DNA from: an uncultured Castellaniella sp.
GTDB lineage: Bacteria; Pseudomonadota; Gammaproteobacteria; Burkholderiales; Burkholderiaceae_B
Assembly (NCBI RefSeq): GCF_937988725.1
Contig: NZ_CALKHS010000010.1
Coordinates: 124,001 to 188,000 of the forward strand
Length of the DNA: 64,000 nt
Direction of reading: 5' to 3'
Part shown: piece by piece, positions 22,291-30,472 of the stretch
Numbering within the stretch: position 1 is the stretch's first letter
Layout of the letters: every line of letters starts with the position of its first letter
Notes under the pieces: model-generated
Database searches by the model: none
Seen by the model: only the letters and a program-made list of their open reading frames with translations
Told to the model about the DNA's origin: nothing
Program-made: the position numbers and the translations under genes

Positions 22291-23910
22291 ATGAGTGCAA
22301 AAGACGTACTGTTTCATGACAGCGCCCGCAATCGTATCGTCAAGGGCGTGAACGTACTGGCCGACGCGGTAAAAGTGACGTTGGGCCCCAAGGGGCGCAA
22401 CGTATTGCTGGAGCGCAGCTTCGGCGCACCTGTCCTCACCAAGGACGGGGTTTCCGTTGCCAAGGAAATCGAACTCAAGGACAAGTTCGAAAACCTCGGT
22501 GCCCAGGTCGTCAAACAAGTGGCCTCCAAAACGGCGGATGTCGCCGGAGACGGGACGACCACGGCGACCGTGCTGGCCCAAGCCATCATTCAAGAAGGGG
22601 CGCGCTATGTGGTCGCGGGCCTCAACCCCATGGATCTGAAGCGTGGGATAGACAAGGCCGTAGGTACAGTCGTCGAGGCGCTGAAGGCGCAATCCAAGCC
22701 GATTTCGACCAGCAAGGAAATTGCCCAGGTCGCAGCACTCTCGGCCAACGCGGACGAGGCCATCGGCAAGATCATTGCCGATGCAATGGACAAGGTGGGC
22801 CGGGAAGGCGTGATCACCGTCGAAGACGGGAAATCGCTGGACAATGAACTCGATGTGGTCGAGGGCATGCAATTCGACCGGGGTTATCTGAGTCCCTATT
22901 TTATCAACGAACCCGAGAAGCAGACAGCTTCTCTGGAAGATCCGCTCATCCTGGTGCACGAAAAGAAGATCTCCAACGTGCGCGATTTGCTGCCGGTGCT
23001 GGAGATCGCAGCCAAGGCAGGGAAGCCGCTGCTGATCATTGCCGAAGACATCGAGGGGGAAGCCCTGGCAACCCTGGTGGTGAATTCGATGCGCGGCATA
23101 CTCAAGGTGGCGGCGGTCAAGGCGCCCGGGTTCGGCGATCGGCGCAAGGCCATGCTCGAGGATATCGCCATCCTGACGAACGCCACGGTCATCTCCGAGG
23201 AAACCGGCAAACAGCTCGAGAAAACCACGCTGGAAGATCTCGGCAGCGCCAAACGTGTCGAAGTCCACAAGGAGCACACCATCATCGTCGATGGAGCCGG
23301 CGAGGCCTCGAAGATCCAGGCGCGGGTCAAAACGATCGAAGCCCAGGTGGAGCAGGCGACCAGCGACTACGACCGCGAGAAGCTGCAAGAGCGCATTGCC
23401 AAGCTCTCCGGCGGTGTGGCCGTGATCAAGGTGGGCGCGGCGACCGAGGTCGAGATGAAGGAAAAGAAAGACCGGGTCGACGATGCGCTGCACGCGACGC
23501 GCGCTGCTGTCGAAGAAGGCATCGTTCCGGGCGGCGGGGTGGCGCTGCTCCGTGCCCTCAGTGCGATCGAGAGTCTCAAGGGGGCTAACGCCGATCAGGA
23601 CGCTGGTATCCAGATCATTCGCCGTGCCCTGGAGGCGCCTTTGCGCGCCATCGTCGCCAACGCCGGAGAAGAGCCCTCCGTGGTGGTTGCCAAGGTTGCC
23701 GCGGGCAAGGGGAACTTCGGGTATAACGCATCGTCCGGCAGCTATGGCGATCTCGTCGAGATGGGCGTCGTAGATCCGACGAAAGTGACGCGTACGGCGC
23801 TCCAGAATGCCGCCTCGATCGCGAGCCTCGTACTGACGACGGAAGCCTCCGTCGCGGAACAGCCCAAGGAAGAGAAACCTGCGCCGGTGCCGGCGGGCAT
23901 GGACTACTAG
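22291..23910 (+). CDS. groEL: chaperonin GroEL (island copy)
   Basis: 539 residues, full length. ATP-binding motifs LGPKGRNVLLER and GDGTTTATVLAQAI, apical-domain sequence, KAPGFGDRRKAMLEDIAILT and EEGIVPGGGVALLRA are intact, so it should be functional. The C-terminus ends EKPAPVPAGMDY and lacks the repeated GGM tail of housekeeping GroEL, which suggests a specialised paralogue. Placement in an island beside three Hsp20 genes supports this. The housekeeping groESL would be elsewhere in the genome, outside this window. Confidence 0.96.
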   Translation: MSAKDVLFHDSARNRIVKGVNVLADAVKVTLGPKGRNVLLERSFGAPVLTKDGVSVAKEIELKDKFENLGAQVVKQVASKTADVAGDGTTTATVLAQAIIQEGARYVVAGLNPMDLKRGIDKAVGTVVEALKAQSKPISTSKEIAQVAALSANADEAIGKIIADAMDKVGREGVITVEDGKSLDNELDVVEGMQFDRGYLSPYFINEPEKQTASLEDPLILVHEKKISNVRDLLPVLEIAAKAGKPLLIIAEDIEGEALATLVVNSMRGILKVAAVKAPGFGDRRKAMLEDIAILTNATVISEETGKQLEKTTLEDLGSAKRVEVHKEHTIIVDGAGEASKIQARVKTIEAQVEQATSDYDREKLQERIAKLSGGVAVIKVGAATEVEMKEKKDRVDDALHATRAAVEEGIVPGGGVALLRALSAIESLKGANADQDAGIQIIRRALEAPLRAIVANAGEEPSVVVAKVAAGKGNFGYNASSGSYGDLVEMGVVDPTKVTRTALQNAASIASLVLTTEASVAEQPKEEKPAPVPAGMDY

Positions 23911-23939
23911 TTCTCTTCCCGACGTCGCCTGATCGATCA

Positions 23940-23985
23940 GCGGGGATCGTCCCCGCGGGTGCCGCCAAGGTGCCCGCGGGGCGTT
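23940..23985 (+). terminator. hairpins after groEL
   Basis: GCGGGGA-TCG-TCCCCGC (23940-23956) overlaps a larger stem, CCCCGCGGG with CCCGCGGGG (about 23951-23981). Strong structure about 30 bases after the stop, but no T-run follows, so an intrinsic terminator is only possible. Confidence 0.4.
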
Positions 23986-24039
23986 CTGCTCGACGCACGG
24001 TTTTCCGGTCATGGTGTGCTTTTCATCGTGCATCGCGCG

Positions 24040-24068
24040 CTTGAAAAACCGGACCGGAATCCTCATTT
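24040..24068 (+). promoter_or_regulatory. heat-shock (sigma-32) promoter of Hsp20 cluster
   Basis: CTTGAAA (24040-24046), 14 bases, CCTCATTT (24061-24068). This matches the RpoH consensus CTTGAAA-N13-15-CCCCATNT at all but one defined position. It is about 140 bases upstream of the first Hsp20 gene in the 297-base gap after groEL. The leader between holds no other recognised feature. Confidence 0.8.
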
Positions 24069-24207
24069 GGAGTTTTGTACAGGCCAGCGCAGGGTTCGTG
24101 TCCGATCCGTGCGCTGTGTGTTTTGACTTGTTGGCTGTTGGCATGGCGGACGGGTTGGGGCGTATGAGCCGGTGCCGTCTTCCTGCCATTGCAAGGGAGA
24201 ACAGACC

Positions 24208-24648
24208 ATGAGCGATCTTTTCTTTGGAAGCGACCTCTTCAACGAGTTCGATCGCCTGCAGCAGCAGATGGCGAGCCTCTTCAACGGTTTTCCATCCAGC
24301 ATACGCTCCGGGCGCTTCGGTACGTTTCCACAAATCAATGTCGGTTCGACCGACGACTCGATCGAAATTGTCGCGTTTGCGCCGGGTATCGATCCGAAGG
24401 CCCTCGATGTATCGATCGACAAGGGCCTGCTGGTCATCAGCGGCGAGCGTGAAACGGTACGGTCGGAGGCGACGGATGACACGCGAGTCTACGCGCGAGA
24501 GCGCTTCGCGGGCACCTTCCGCCGGGTCGTCGAGCTGCCCGAACAAGCAGATCCCGAGAAGGTGACGGCGCGGTATGCCGACGGCTGCCTTGCCATACGC
24601 ATTGGCAAGAAGGAGACGTCCAGGCCGCGGGCCATTACCGTCCAATGA
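24208..24648 (+). CDS. small heat shock protein, Hsp20 family (1)
   Basis: 146 residues. Alpha-crystallin domain about 45-140, with INVGSTDDSIEIVAFAPGIDPKALDVSID, the hydrophobic-glycine motif pattern FRRVVELPEQADPEKVTARYADGCLAIRIGKKE, and an N-terminal Phe-rich arm (DLFFGSDLFNEFDRL). ATP-independent holdase that keeps unfolding proteins soluble. GGGAG upstream supports the ATG at 24208. 27 bases before the second Hsp20 gene. Confidence 0.94.
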   Translation: MSDLFFGSDLFNEFDRLQQQMASLFNGFPSSIRSGRFGTFPQINVGSTDDSIEIVAFAPGIDPKALDVSIDKGLLVISGERETVRSEATDDTRVYARERFAGTFRRVVELPEQADPEKVTARYADGCLAIRIGKKETSRPRAITVQ

Positions 24649-24675
24649 GGTGATTACAGCATTGAGGAGAATATC

Positions 24676-25083
24676 ATGAGCAACACAACGGAACTCGTCA
24701 GAAAGGACGACATTGCGGTGAGTCGCCGCGCAGGCGACCCGGCGCAACGCCGGATCACGGTGACGCCCTCCGTGGACATCTTCGAGGACAGCCAAAAAGT
24801 GACGCTATGGGCGGATCTGCCAGGTGTGACAAAGGATCGGCTCAACATAAAGGTGTCTGACGGCAACCTGTCTATTGAAGGCGAATCGGTGGTGCCCACG
24901 CCGGCAGGGTTGCGCTTGCAGCATGCGGAGGTTCCTCAACCTCACTTTGCCCGGGCATTTTCGCTTGGGGCTGATCTGGACGCATCGAAGATTGATGCGA
25001 TCTTGAAGGATGGTGTATTGAAGCTGACCATCCCGCGTCGCGAGGAAGCCCGGCCGCGCCGGATCGAGGTGCAGGCAGGCTGA
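24676..25083 (+). CDS. small heat shock protein, Hsp20 family (2)
   Basis: 135 residues. The alpha-crystallin domain occupies about 30-125, with PSVDIFEDSQKVTLWADLPGVTKDRLNIKVSDGNLSIEG and FARAFSLGADLDASKIDAILKDGVLKLTIPRREEARPRRI. The LPGV and A-x-x-x-n-G-V-L motifs are intact. Short hydrophilic N-terminus. Diverged from the first copy, so it is not a recent tandem duplicate. AGGAG precedes the ATG. Confidence 0.94.
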   Translation: MSNTTELVRKDDIAVSRRAGDPAQRRITVTPSVDIFEDSQKVTLWADLPGVTKDRLNIKVSDGNLSIEGESVVPTPAGLRLQHAEVPQPHFARAFSLGADLDASKIDAILKDGVLKLTIPRREEARPRRIEVQAG

Positions 25084-25202
25084 ACCAGGTCGCGGGCGCG
25101 ACAGACGGTAGGCGGAGCGTGGCGGCCGATAACCGCCACGCTCCGGCGATAGGGATGTCGCAGTGCAAATCTGGCTCTCCCGGGACGGCAAAGGAGAAGA
25201 TG

Positions 25203-25772
25203 ATGAATACCGACTTGAAAAAGTGGAATCCATTTAAATTTCTTCGTGGACAAGCTCGTGAAGCGGAACCGGGCAATTCGGATGGGGCCCCGCCAAACAA
25301 GCAGAAGCGGGCCTACCGGCCCGATATCCCACGGCTCTTTTCGCGCGAGCAGTGGCGCTTGATGGAGGATTTTATTCACGATCCGTTTTCGGGGCACGGT
25401 ATGCTGGACAGATGGTTCGGAGACTTTAGCCCGTCACGCTTTCGACCGCGTATCGACGTGGTTGACGAGGGGCAGGTATTACGCGTAACCGTTGAACTTC
25501 CGGGATTGGATCGTGAGGATCTCAGCGTAAGTGCCGAGGATGGCATGCTCGTACTTCGCGGTGAAAAGAAGCAGGACATCCGCAGTGAAGAGAACGGCTG
25601 CTATAGGCTGGAGCGTGCGTATGGCAACTTCATGCGCACCATTCCCATGCCCGCGGATGCCGATCCGGACCACACGCTGGCAAAATTCAGCAATGGGGTG
25701 CTGACGCTGACCGTGCCGAAGTCGGAGCCGGAGTCGGCGCAGTCAGTAGGCCGCACGATCGAGATTAACTAA
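25203..25772 (+). CDS. small heat shock protein, Hsp20 family (3)
   Basis: 189 residues, with a longer charged N-terminal arm (about 1-75) than the other two. Alpha-crystallin domain about 82-180: RPRIDVVDEGQVLRVTVELPGLDREDLSVSAEDGMLVLRGEKKQ, then YGNFMRTIPMPADADPDHTLAKFSNGVLTLTVPK. AGGAG lies six bases before this ATG; an adjacent ATG three bases upstream is also possible. The 119-base gap before it shows no clear promoter, so it may be read through from the upstream Hsp20 genes. Confidence 0.92.
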   Translation: MNTDLKKWNPFKFLRGQAREAEPGNSDGAPPNKQKRAYRPDIPRLFSREQWRLMEDFIHDPFSGHGMLDRWFGDFSPSRFRPRIDVVDEGQVLRVTVELPGLDREDLSVSAEDGMLVLRGEKKQDIRSEENGCYRLERAYGNFMRTIPMPADADPDHTLAKFSNGVLTLTVPKSEPESAQSVGRTIEIN

Positions 25773-25779
25773 CGTTCGG

Positions 25780-26193
25780 TTGTACGGGGTCCTCTGGCGT
25801 GGCGGTAATCCCCCCAATAAAGCGGTGCGGTCAGAAGTAGAATTTTCTCATTGAGGAGTTCTACAGCATGAAGAAATCACGATTCACGGACAGCCAGATC
25901 CTGAATGCGATCATCAACCGGCCGACGGTCGTGGCATCCGGCTGTTCAACGCAATCGATGGTTTCAACCGCGAAGCGCTGGGCATCGAGATCGACTTCTC
26001 CCTGCCGCCGGAGCGGGTCATCCGTTCGTTAAAACAGATCATGGGGACTGTACGGTACGAGTGGCTGTCTCAATATCACTGGGAAGACCTGGATCAGGTC
26101 CAGTGCGTCTCTGGCCGGATTCCTGCCTTCGGCACGCCTGCGACCTTTTATCTTCGCCTAAATTCCCATGAAAAGGCCTCGGGCATGAAATAG
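25780..26193 (+). mobile_element. IS3-family remnant (broken orfA-orfB)
   Basis: A typical IS3-type leader (TCAGAAGTAGAATTTTCTCA around 25829-25850) and an orfA start MKKSRFTDSQILNAI at 25869 are followed after about 15 codons by a junction into an orfB internal fragment. That fragment reads DGRGIRLFNAIDGFNREALGIEIDFSLPPERVIRSLKQI from 25924. Most of orfA and orfB is deleted. The orfB frame runs on into 51 further codons (from ATG 26041 to the stop at 26193) that do not resemble transposase and are not recognised. No intact inverted repeats are seen. The 504-base gap between the third Hsp20 gene and the next gene contains nothing else. Confidence 0.75.
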
Positions 26194-26276
26194 TTACAAA
26201 AGACTTCAAAGCCTCTTTCGAAGCGTGTTGATTAGTATTAGATTATTACCGACCATCCCTATTCCGGAGAGAATCC

Positions 26277-28460
26277 ATGCAATGCCCACCTGTCTTTGAC
26301 AGTGAGCCGCAGCGCCTGGCGGCACTGGCAGAGTATGAGCTGGATGAGGGTCGGGAGCTTCCGAGCCTGGAACCCATCATGTCGATGGCGACGAAGATCT
26401 TCGGCGTCCCGGTGTCGGCGGTGAACATCGTCGGCAACGATCATGTGTTCTTCGCCGCCAGCACCGGCATCGGTGAAGCCGACATGCGCAGGGACGTTTC
26501 GTTCTGCGCGCATGCCATGGCCCAGGAAGATGTCATGGTCGTGCCGGACGCGGCGCGCGACGAGCGCTTTCATGGCAATCCCTTGGTGCGCGGGGACTCG
26601 GGGATCAGGTTCTACGCGGGGGTGCCCCTGGTTTCGCCCAAGGGATGGCCCCTGGGAGCGCTGTGCATCATCGATCACCAGCCTCGCGGAGGCTTGTCCG
26701 ATCACGATAAGGATGCCCTGCGCGAACTGGCCCGCATAGTTTCCGACAAGCTGGAACTGCGGCGGATGGAAAGGGCATCGCAGAAAGGAACGTCCCGGTT
26801 CGAGGCTCTGGCGGAACATTCTCCATCGGCGATAGTCTCGTTCGGCGCGGATTGCCGGATCGTCGCGTGGAACTCCGCTGCGACCCGGATGTTTGGCTAT
26901 CAGTCGGCCGAGTTGGTGGGGCAGAGCATCGAAATGCTCATGCCCGAACACCAGCGGGCGGCGTTCCGGTTGCGCATCGCCGGCGCGGTGGCTCTTGGAG
27001 AAGTGCGGTGCGATACGCCGATCGAGATCACCGGCCTGAGAAAGAACGGCTCCGAATTTCCTGTCGAGCTGGCCGCATCCTTGTGGGACGACCATGGCCA
27101 GATCCGGTTCGGCGCCATCGCGCAAGACATCAGCGAGCGTCTGAGGCAGCAGGAGGAACTGACGCGGCTGGCGAATTTCGATACCTTGACCGGCCTGGCC
27201 AATCGTGGAATCTATCACCGGTCCATCCACGACAGCATCGTTGCCGGCCGCAGGAGCGCAGCCCTGATCCTGGACCTGGATGGGTTCAAGGACATCAACG
27301 ACACCCTGGGCTACTCCGTGGGGGATCGCATTCTCTGTGAGATCGGTCGCCGGCTGCATGGCGTCGTCGGGCTTGGCGATGTCGTCGCCCGCATCGGGGG
27401 CGACGAGTTTGCCCTCCATGTTCTGGACGAGGATACCGTGGAGGCCGTCCAGAAAGTCGCCGATGCGGCGATTCAGGAAATCAGGCGTCCCATCGATATC
27501 GACCGGCACGATCTGTATATCGCCGCCAGTTGCGGCTTCGCTCTGGCGCCGCAGCATGCGGAAGAGGCGATCGAGCTGGTCGGAAATGCCGACCTGGCGC
27601 TTTTCAGCGCAAAGGCGAACAAGAGAGGACATGCCCTGGTCTTCGATCCCAAGCTGCGGTCGGCAGCCAGTTCGCGCAGACTGTATGACAGCGAGCTGCA
27701 TCGCGCCGTGGCTCGTGGAGAACTGTTGCTCCATTACCAGCCTCAGGTTCACATCGGGGACGGGGCGCTGGCCGGAGCCGAGGCCTTGATACGCTGGCAG
27801 CATCCTCAGCGTGGCTTGCTCATGCCCGGAGACTTTCTGGATGTATTGGCGGAAGGGCCGCTGGCGGTGGCCGTGGGCGACTGGATTCTTGAAACCGCGT
27901 GCGCCCAGGCCGCGCTTTGGCGAAATGCCTGCATGGGCGGTTTCCGGATGGGCGTGAATCTGTTCGAGGCGCAGTTCCGCGCCGGGGATCTGCCGGAGAA
28001 GGTGATGGGCGCCCTCGCTCGGCACAACTTGCCTCCGCATGCCCTGGAACTGGAGATTACGGAAAACATCGCGCTCGACAATGAGGAAGTCGTTCTTTCC
28101 CCTCTACGGGAGCTGCGCGACATCGGGGTGGGCATTGCTTTCGACGACTTCGGCACAGGGTATGCCTCTCTCAGCCTGCTCAAGCATTATCCGTTGACGC
28201 GCCTCAAGATCGATCGCTCCTTCGTGCAGCAGATCGCGGAGTCGCGGCAGGACGAGGCGGTCGTCCGCGCGGTCGTCGACATCGCGCGCGACTTCGGCCT
28301 GCAAGTCATCGCCGAGGGGGTGGAGATGCAGGCGCAGCGCGACAAGCTGCATCAATATGGCTGCGAGGAGGCGCAGGGCTATCTGTTCGGGAGACCTGGG
28401 CCCGCGGATGCCTTGAGCCCCGAACACTGGCGGCGCGAGCCGGACCAGGCGAGGCTCTGA
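26277..28460 (+). CDS. GAF-PAS-GGDEF-EAL cyclic-di-GMP signalling protein
   Basis: 727 residues, soluble. Order: GAF sensor (about 20-160, with SFCAHAMAQEDVMVVPDAARDERFHGNPLV), PAS (about 175-290, WNSAATRMFGY), GGDEF (about 295-455, intact IGGDEF near 373, no RxxD inhibitory site), EAL (about 470-720: EALIRW, ELEITENI, FDDFGTGYASL, KIDRSFV, AEGVE, QGY). Both catalytic sites look intact. The GAF resembles those of cytosolic redox/light-type sensors, but the ligand is not predictable. The cassette is the last gene before the tRNA-like fragment. GGAGAG precedes the ATG. Confidence 0.93.
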   Translation: MQCPPVFDSEPQRLAALAEYELDEGRELPSLEPIMSMATKIFGVPVSAVNIVGNDHVFFAASTGIGEADMRRDVSFCAHAMAQEDVMVVPDAARDERFHGNPLVRGDSGIRFYAGVPLVSPKGWPLGALCIIDHQPRGGLSDHDKDALRELARIVSDKLELRRMERASQKGTSRFEALAEHSPSAIVSFGADCRIVAWNSAATRMFGYQSAELVGQSIEMLMPEHQRAAFRLRIAGAVALGEVRCDTPIEITGLRKNGSEFPVELAASLWDDHGQIRFGAIAQDISERLRQQEELTRLANFDTLTGLANRGIYHRSIHDSIVAGRRSAALILDLDGFKDINDTLGYSVGDRILCEIGRRLHGVVGLGDVVARIGGDEFALHVLDEDTVEAVQKVADAAIQEIRRPIDIDRHDLYIAASCGFALAPQHAEEAIELVGNADLALFSAKANKRGHALVFDPKLRSAASSRRLYDSELHRAVARGELLLHYQPQVHIGDGALAGAEALIRWQHPQRGLLMPGDFLDVLAEGPLAVAVGDWILETACAQAALWRNACMGGFRMGVNLFEAQFRAGDLPEKVMGALARHNLPPHALELEITENIALDNEEVVLSPLRELRDIGVGIAFDDFGTGYASLSLLKHYPLTRLKIDRSFVQQIAESRQDEAVVRAVVDIARDFGLQVIAEGVEMQAQRDKLHQYGCEEAQGYLFGRPGPADALSPEHWRREPDQARL

Positions 28461-28504
28461 GACGCGTCGCTCCGCGCCCGCCCGGCCGCGGCGATCCGGC
28501 GCCT

Positions 28505-28575
28505 GGCCAGGATCTCGCGTAATGCCGCTGGCGGGCTTGCATGGGGCTCAAGGGGCGCGAGTCCGGACCCGGCCG
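28505..28575 (+). repeat. degenerate tRNA-Pro 3'-half copy (possible att site)
   Basis: CTTGCATGGGG (28536-28546) is identical to the anticodon arm of tRNA-Pro(GGG) at 20522-20532. The match continues with CAAGGGG and CGCGAGT, separated by single changes or a one-base gap, and fades through the T arm. The acceptor stem cannot pair, so this is not a functional tRNA. It is placed as expected for the far end of an element integrated at the tRNA. Divergence indicates an old event or a different, decayed tRNA. Confidence 0.6.
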
Positions 28576-28638
28576 TTCAGGCTTTCGGACACCGAACGAG
28601 TTGTTGCATGACAGCCGCTAAGTAAATCTTCTTTGGTG

Positions 28639-28667
28639 TTGAAATGTCGACATTCCATATGTATACT
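28639..28667 (+). promoter_or_regulatory. promoter with embedded palindrome before catabolic cluster
   Basis: TTGAAA (28639-28644), 17 bases, TATACT (28662-28667): a near-consensus sigma-70 promoter. The 12-base perfect palindrome AATGTCGACATT (28643-28654) overlaps the -35 element and spacer, ideal for repression. The GntR/FCD regulator at 36.2 kb is the obvious candidate. The leader to the first gene is about 100 bases. Confidence 0.75.
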
Positions 28668-28774
28668 TTTCTCCAAAAGGCCGGTAGGTCGCAACGGCTA
28701 CAGATCGACAGCGGCATGCTGGCTCGCTGCTGATCGTGGCGCGAAATCGTTTACTTGATGCGAGGATTCTTCAT

Positions 28775-30466
28775 ATGTCGTTGATTACGGGTGGTGAAGC
28801 TGTCGTGGGCGCGCTGAAGGCGCAAGGAGTCGATCATGTGTTCGGCCTGATTGGATCAGCAGGAATGGAAGTGTTCGACGCCTTGTACAAGGCGCCCGGC
28901 ATCAAGTACATCGGCGTGCGCGATGAGCGCACGGGTGTGCATATGGCTGACGGCTATGCCCGCGCTTCTGGCAAGGCTGGGGTTTTTCTGGCGGGGCAAA
29001 ATGGTCCGGGGGCAACAAACTTGGTGACGGGCCTTGCCCAAGCCTATGCGGCCTACTCGCCGGTGGTTGCTTTGACGGGGTTCCTATCGTCTGCGCACGT
29101 TTGCCGTGACGCGTTCCAAGAGGTCGATCAGCAGGCGCTCTTCAAGCCTATCACCAAGAAAACCTATACGCTGACGAAGGCGGACCGGATTCCAGAAATG
29201 GTGGCGGAGAGTTTCCGCAACGCTCTGTCGCCTCGGCCGGGCCCCGCAGTGCTGAATCTGCCGCGCGATTTGTTGGCAGAAAAAGTGGATGACGCTTGTC
29301 TGGAAGCGGACAGCCCGGTATTCATCGCGAATCACTCTACCGGAGCGCGCCAGTCGATCAGAGAAGCCGTCCGCCTGCTCAGTCAGGCGAAACAGCCTTT
29401 GATCATTGCAGGCGGGGGCGTCAAGAACGGGCGTCACCAAGCTGCGCTGATGGCCTTGGCCGAATGCCTGAATGCCCCGGTGGCGGCATCGCCGGGTCAC
29501 GGCGATGCGTTCCCTTGCAGCCACCGGCTGTACGCTGGTCAGGTGGGGCCGAGAGGCAATGCGGTTGCCTCGGATCTGGCGAAATCCGCAGACGTGATCC
29601 TCGCACTGGGCACGCGCTTGGGATTTAATACGACGTTCTATTTGGCGGATAGCCTCAACCCGTCCGCCAAGATTATCCAGACTGAGCAGGAAGCAACGGC
29701 AATCGGGCGCTTCAGAGCAATCGCCGTCGGCATTCAGGGCAATGAGGGCGATATTGCCGAAGATCTGCTGGCAGGCCTCGCCGGTCATGAGGCGGCGGCG
29801 CCGGTGCGGCAATGGACGGAAACCTTCGTGCGGGAACGGGCCGCGCTGCTTGCCGAGCGCGACAAGGCAGTGTCGTCGGCGAATGGCCGTATTCAGCCGA
29901 GCGCGCTTTTCAGGGCCTTACGGTCGGTCTGCCCGGAGGATTCGCTGTACACCCTTGATGCCGGGACCTTATGCCTGCAGGCGACGGATCAGTTGTGCTA
30001 TCACCGGACGCCCTCACTGTTCACGCCGCTGGATTTCGGTTTGGTAGGGTTTTCCTTTGCCTGCGCGCTAGGGGCCAAGCTTGCCTTGCCTGACCGCACC
30101 GTGGTCAGCCTGATGGGCGATGGCGGCTTTGGCATGGCTTGCAGCGAACTCGGCACGGCTGTGGAGCATGGCATCAACGTGGTCTGCATAGTCATGAACA
30201 ACGGCTGCTGGGGAGCGGAAAAAGCTTACCAGCGGGATTTCTTTGGCCAGCGCTACATCGGCGCAGACGTTCGGAATCCGCCGTACGACGAACTGGCTCG
30301 GTTGTGGGGGGCCGCCGGCTATCGGGTTGACGCCGAGGACGCCATTGCTGACACGGTCAGAGAGGCACTCAGTTGTGGCCGGCCCGCCGTGGTCGATATC
30401 CGTGTCGATCCCGAGGCGCTATACAGCTTCAGGAAAGATTCGTTCAAAAATCGGAATGGTGGTTGA
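28775..30466 (+). CDS. ThDP-dependent enzyme, sulfoacetaldehyde acetyltransferase-like
   Basis: 563 residues of the acetolactate synthase superfamily. Catalytic Glu is in RDERTGVHMADGYAR (about 50). The ThDP/Mg motif is GDGGFGMACSE (about 448) followed by MNN. After it comes WGAEKAYQRDFFGQRYIG, which resembles the WGAEK segment of Xsc more than acetolactate synthase. No pta gene accompanies it, so true Xsc activity is doubtful. It could act on another 2-oxo acid or hydroxyaldehyde delivered by the adjacent dehydrogenase. GAGG nine bases upstream supports the ATG. First gene of the cluster. Confidence 0.8.
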   Translation: MSLITGGEAVVGALKAQGVDHVFGLIGSAGMEVFDALYKAPGIKYIGVRDERTGVHMADGYARASGKAGVFLAGQNGPGATNLVTGLAQAYAAYSPVVALTGFLSSAHVCRDAFQEVDQQALFKPITKKTYTLTKADRIPEMVAESFRNALSPRPGPAVLNLPRDLLAEKVDDACLEADSPVFIANHSTGARQSIREAVRLLSQAKQPLIIAGGGVKNGRHQAALMALAECLNAPVAASPGHGDAFPCSHRLYAGQVGPRGNAVASDLAKSADVILALGTRLGFNTTFYLADSLNPSAKIIQTEQEATAIGRFRAIAVGIQGNEGDIAEDLLAGLAGHEAAAPVRQWTETFVRERAALLAERDKAVSSANGRIQPSALFRALRSVCPEDSLYTLDAGTLCLQATDQLCYHRTPSLFTPLDFGLVGFSFACALGAKLALPDRTVVSLMGDGGFGMACSELGTAVEHGINVVCIVMNNGCWGAEKAYQRDFFGQRYIGADVRNPPYDELARLWGAAGYRVDAEDAIADTVREALSCGRPAVVDIRVDPEALYSFRKDSFKNRNGG

Positions 30467-30472
30467 ACGTCC

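Larger units (their letters stand above)
20572..28575. mobile_element. probable eroded genomic island at tRNA-Pro
   Basis: Starts directly after tRNA-Pro(GGG) and ends at a degenerate copy of that tRNA's 3' half (about 28505-28575). It contains a decayed tyrosine integrase next to the tRNA, an unrecognised gene, a GroESL plus triple Hsp20 cassette, an IS3 remnant and a GAF-PAS-GGDEF-EAL gene. Base composition is lower in GC and gaps are longer than in the flanking core. The integrase is broken, so the element is no longer mobile by itself. The right boundary is inferred from the tRNA-like fragment. Confidence 0.6.

Noticed and set aside
21961..24795. Open frame of about 940 codons opposite groES-groEL-hsp20
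   Set aside because: Antisense frames opposite chaperone genes are a known artefact of their codon usage. The translation has no domain, while both sense genes are unmistakable.
28505..28575. A second functional tRNA gene
   Set aside because: Only the anticodon and T-arm regions resemble tRNA-Pro; the acceptor and D arms cannot form, so it is treated as a remnant.
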